DNA from: an uncultured Candidatus Competibacteraceae bacterium
Lineage (GTDB): Bacteria > Pseudomonadota > Gammaproteobacteria > Competibacterales > Competibacteraceae
NCBI GenBank assembly: GCA_937960715.1
Contig: CALGOO010000302.1
Location: 1-8,778, forward strand
Reading direction: 5' to 3'
Length of the DNA: 8,778 bases
In this document: one piece after another, positions 6,659-8,778 of the stretch
Layout of the letters: each line of letters opens with the position of its first letter
Position numbering within the stretch: the first letter of the stretch is position 1
Translations under genes and position numbers: made by a program
The notes under the pieces: model-generated
Seen by the model: the letters and a program-made list of their open reading frames with translations, nothing else
Database searches by the model: none
What the model was told of the DNA's origin: nothing

Positions 6659-7939
6659 CTAGATGATCTTGCGCTGGCGCAGCCGCTTGATTTCGTCGGC
6701 CGAAAGATCGAGTAGTTCGCGCATGATCTCGTAAGTCGCGTTGCCGAGGGGCGGGCCGAGGCTGGTGATCCGACCCGGCGTGGCCGACAGGGTAGGCACG
6801 ACGCCAGGAACCACGACCTCGCCCAGCCCGGGTTCCTCCAGTTTGACCAGATTGCCCCGCGCCTGGAAATGCTCGTCCTCGAAGATATCGGCGATGCTGT
6901 TGAGCTTGCCGACCGGGACTTCACAGGCAAGACAACGGTTCAGCACCTCTTCGCGCGGGAGCGCTCCCACCCATTCGACGACGATCTGGTTGACCTCGTT
7001 GCGGGCGGCCAGCCGTTTGAGCTGCTGACCGTACAGCGCGGAAGAGGCCAGCTCCGGTCGTTCCATCGCCTCGGCCAGGCGCTCGAACATCTTGTCGGTG
7101 GTGCAGGCAATGGCGACCCACTTGTCATCCTGGCTGCGGAAATGGCCGTGCGGCACGGCGACGAAACTGCCGGAGCCCTCCCGCTCCCGTACCTTGCCGA
7201 ACAGCCCGTAGGAGGCGGCGATCTCGTCCAGTTGGCGGAACACGGATTCGTAGATGGCGACATCGATGATCTGGCCGCGCCCGGTTTTTTCCCGGTGGCG
7301 CAGGGCCATCATGATGCCGATGGCGCCGTACAGGCTGGAAAAGTAGTCGCCGAACGGCACCGTGCCCGGCACGACCGGGGTTTCGCCGGGAAAGCCGGCC
7401 AGATAGGACAGGCCGCCGAAAGCGTGGGCGATGTGGGCGAAGCCGGAGCGGCGGCGATACGGCCCGGTCTGGCCGTAGCCCGACACCCGCAAGAAGACCA
7501 GGCGAGGATTGGCCTCGCTGAGCACCGGCCAGCCGAGGCCCCACTCCTCCATCGTGCCCGGCCGGAAATTCTCGATGAGCACATCCGCCTTCGCGATCAG
7601 CCTGAGGAAGAGCTGCACGCCTTCCCGCTGGCGCAAGTCGATGGTGACCGACTTCCGGTTGCGGGCCTCGCTGAGCCAGGCCAGGGTGGCGTCGTGACGC
7701 TTGGTCGGCGTTCCGAAACGGCGCATCGGATCGCCGGCGATGGGGTGCTCGATTTTCAAGACTTCGGCGCCGAATTCGCCCAGCACCGACGCGGCGTGAG
7801 GTCCGGCCAGGAAGGTGCCCAGATCCAGCACCCGAACGCCGGTCATCGGCAATTTGGGCTCCGCGTCGTGCTCGTGGGATTCGGAAAGCTCCGAACCTTC
7901 GGTGATCGTCGTTTCGGTCTGCGCCTGCCCGTCGGACAT
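6659..7939 (-). CDS. CaiB/BaiF family CoA-transferase, SmtA/SmtB type (first of tandem pair)
   Basis: This 426-residue family III CoA-transferase is a paralogue of the next gene and probably its partner subunit. It has TGVRVLDLGTFLAGPHAA (33-50), EFGAEVLKIEHP, SEARNRKSVTIDL, ENFRPGTMEEW, VSGYGQTGPY and the probable catalytic Asp198 in FGDYFSSLYG. DKWVAIACTTDKMFERLAEAM is almost repeated in the second copy. The frame is open to 8515, but the start at 7939 is chosen: AGAGGAAACCAGC precedes the ATG, a promoter lies at 8028-8056, and the sequence above 8099 is the yadH gene on the other strand. About 30 residues before the conserved domain (to residue 32) are acidic and Thr/Ser/Glu-rich, longer than in the paralogue and without an obvious role. 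It is the first gene of the minus-strand block. The succinyl-CoA:malate reaction is inferred from similarity and context. Confidence 0.82.
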   Translation of the reverse strand: MSDGQAQTETTITEGSELSESHEHDAEPKLPMTGVRVLDLGTFLAGPHAASVLGEFGAEVLKIEHPIAGDPMRRFGTPTKRHDATLAWLSEARNRKSVTIDLRQREGVQLFLRLIAKADVLIENFRPGTMEEWGLGWPVLSEANPRLVFLRVSGYGQTGPYRRRSGFAHIAHAFGGLSYLAGFPGETPVVPGTVPFGDYFSSLYGAIGIMMALRHREKTGRGQIIDVAIYESVFRQLDEIAASYGLFGKVREREGSGSFVAVPHGHFRSQDDKWVAIACTTDKMFERLAEAMERPELASSALYGQQLKRLAARNEVNQIVVEWVGALPREEVLNRCLACEVPVGKLNSIADIFEDEHFQARGNLVKLEEPGLGEVVVPGVVPTLSATPGRITSLGPPLGNATYEIMRELLDLSADEIKRLRQRKII

Positions 7940-8027
7940 GCTGGTTTCCTCTCGTGGTCGATTGCCAGGTTTCGCCCGCCGGCGCCGCCACGTCCGCGCA
8001 TCCTCTCCGGGCCAGGCAACCATTTGC

Positions 8028-8056
8028 AGTATAGTAAGCGCCACCCTGTTTGCCAG
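8028..8056 (-). promoter_or_regulatory. Sigma70-like promoter for the minus-strand block
   Basis: On the minus strand CTGGCA (8056-8051, 4 of 6 to consensus) and TATACT (8033-8028, 5 of 6) are separated by 17 bases, the ideal distance. Transcription would begin near 8021 and give a leader of about 80 bases before the start at 7939. On the plus strand the same AT island gives TATAGT (8030-8035), but without a recognisable -35 box. A promoter for yadH here is therefore only possible, not supported. Confidence 0.6.
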
Positions 8057-8098
8057 TGAGCGCGACCGCGCCGGTCCCACCGAGCCAACCCCACCGTA

Positions 8099-8778
8099 AT
8101 GAACGTTCGTACTCAAACCATTGCCTTGCAGACCATCCTGCTCAAGGAAATCCTGCGGTTCCTGCGCATCTGGATTCAAACCATCCTGCCGCCGGCCATC
8201 ACCACGGCGCTGTATTTCGTCATTTTCGGCCAGTTGATCGGCGCCCAACTGGGACCGGTGGACGGGCTGAGCTATACCCAGTACATCGCGCCGGGACTGA
8301 TCATGATGGCGGTGATCACCAACGCCTACTCCAATGTGGTGTCCTCGTTCTTCAGTTCCAAATTCCAGCGCCACATCGAGGAAATGCTGGTCTCGCCCTT
8401 GCCCAACGCCATCATCGTGCTGGGCTTCGTCGGCGGCGGGGTGGCGCGGGGGTTGGCGGTCGGCGGCGTGGTGACCGCGATTGCGCTGTTCTTCGCCGAC
8501 CTGCGCTGGCAACATCCGCTGGTCACCCTCGCGGTCATCGTCCTGACCTCGGTGCTCTTCGCGCTCGGCGGGCTGATCAACGGCATCTTCGCCAAGAGCT
8601 TCGACGATATCTCGATCATCCCGACCTTCGTGCTGACTCCGCTGATCTATCTCGGCGGCATCTTCTATTCCATCAGGATGCTGCCGCCGTTCTGGCAGGA
8701 CGCGTCGCTGTTCAATCCGATCCTGTACATGATCAACGCCTTCCGCTTCGGCATCCTCGGCGTGTCGGACATCGACGT
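8099..8778 (+). CDS. yadH: ABC-2 type transporter permease, YadH type (5' part)
   Basis: The reading frame opens at ATG 8099 and runs off the right edge after 226 codons; the E. coli homologue is about 256 residues, so only the last few tens are missing. Translation gives EILRFLRIWIQTILPPAIT, an integral membrane start, then PGLIMMAVITNAYSNV, SSKFQRHIEEMLVSPLP, FVGGGVARGLAVG, FAKSFDDISIIPTFVLTP and YLGGIFYS. These parallel E. coli YadH nearly word for word. It forms the inner-membrane channel of an ABC-2 exporter with the YadG ATPase; the substrate is unknown. No good ribosome site is visible. The start is fused to a stop codon of another frame (TAATG at 8097-8101), as if an upstream gene once overlapped it by coupled translation. 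It is now separated from yadG by about 7.5 kb of opposite-strand genes. Confidence 0.93.
   Translation, partial: MNVRTQTIALQTILLKEILRFLRIWIQTILPPAITTALYFVIFGQLIGAQLGPVDGLSYTQYIAPGLIMMAVITNAYSNVVSSFFSSKFQRHIEEMLVSPLPNAIIVLGFVGGGVARGLAVGGVVTAIALFFADLRWQHPLVTLAVIVLTSVLFALGGLINGIFAKSFDDISIIPTFVLTPLIYLGGIFYSIRMLPPFWQDASLFNPILYMINAFRFGILGVSDID

Noticed and set aside
5301..6662. 453-codon plus-strand open frame
   Set aside because: It is a mirror of the second CoA-transferase gene, produced by high-GC codon use, with no recognisable domain.
6869..8059. 396-codon plus-strand open frame
   Set aside because: Same kind of antisense shadow over the first CoA-transferase; the composition is repetitive His/Gly/Ala/Gln/Arg and no motif is seen.
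541..8098. Terminal repeats or integrase defining the insertion between yadG and yadH
   Set aside because: I found no transposase, integrase, tRNA gene or perfect direct repeat at the two junctions; short GC-rich similarities near 548 and 8066 are not exact enough.
7940..8515. A 192-codon N-terminal extension of the first CoA-transferase in the same open frame
   Set aside because: It is low-complexity charged sequence with no family similarity, runs antisense to yadH and contains the minus-strand promoter; a good ribosome site marks the start at 7939.
1..8778. CRISPR array, tRNA, rRNA or riboswitch
   Set aside because: No spaced repeat array and no cloverleaf or known aptamer pattern could be seen on either strand.

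Overview
The window reads as high-GC proteobacterial DNA, probably a gamma- or betaproteobacterium. The basis is that the two outer genes are very close to Escherichia coli YadG and YadH, and that short G/C-rich inverted repeats of a kind common in such genomes are present. The species cannot be named from this sequence.

Layout. Bases 1-569 (+) hold the 3' end of a yadG-type ABC transporter ATPase gene. Bases 8099-8778 (+) hold the 5' part of a yadH-type ABC-2 permease gene. These two genes are normally adjacent. Here about 7.5 kb of opposite-strand genes lie between them.

In the direction of transcription (-) the inserted block contains: two tandem family III (CaiB/BaiF) CoA-transferases resembling succinyl-CoA:L-malate CoA-transferase SmtA/SmtB (7939-6659 and 6620-5394); an unrecognised Trp-rich protein (5314-4634); a rho-independent terminator (4461-4435); a putative lipoprotein (4419-3802); a repeat-bearing gap (3801-3545); then a tight three-gene unit. 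That unit is an HTD2-like mesaconyl-C4-CoA hydratase (meh, 3544-2696), a CitE-family malyl-/methylmalyl-/citramalyl-CoA lyase (mcl, 2691-1771) and a mesaconyl-CoA C1-C4 CoA-transferase (mct, 1761-541). A sigma70-like promoter on the minus strand (8028-8056) can drive the block.

How the genes work together (inference from known families). These are enzymes of the second, glyoxylate-assimilating part of the 3-hydroxypropionate bicycle of Chloroflexus. Smt activates malate with succinyl-CoA. Mcl splits malyl-CoA to acetyl-CoA and glyoxylate, and joins glyoxylate to propionyl-CoA. Mct moves CoA from C1 to C4 of mesaconate. Meh hydrates mesaconyl-C4-CoA to (S)-citramalyl-CoA, and Mcl cleaves that to acetyl-CoA and pyruvate. 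The mesaconyl-C1-CoA hydratase (Mch) is absent from this window, so the route is incomplete here. It must be completed elsewhere, or the block serves a related job such as use of mesaconate, citramalate, itaconate or propionate. The more AT-rich middle (about 3600-5390), with two orphan genes, a terminator and repeats, looks like a later insertion that splits the pathway operon.
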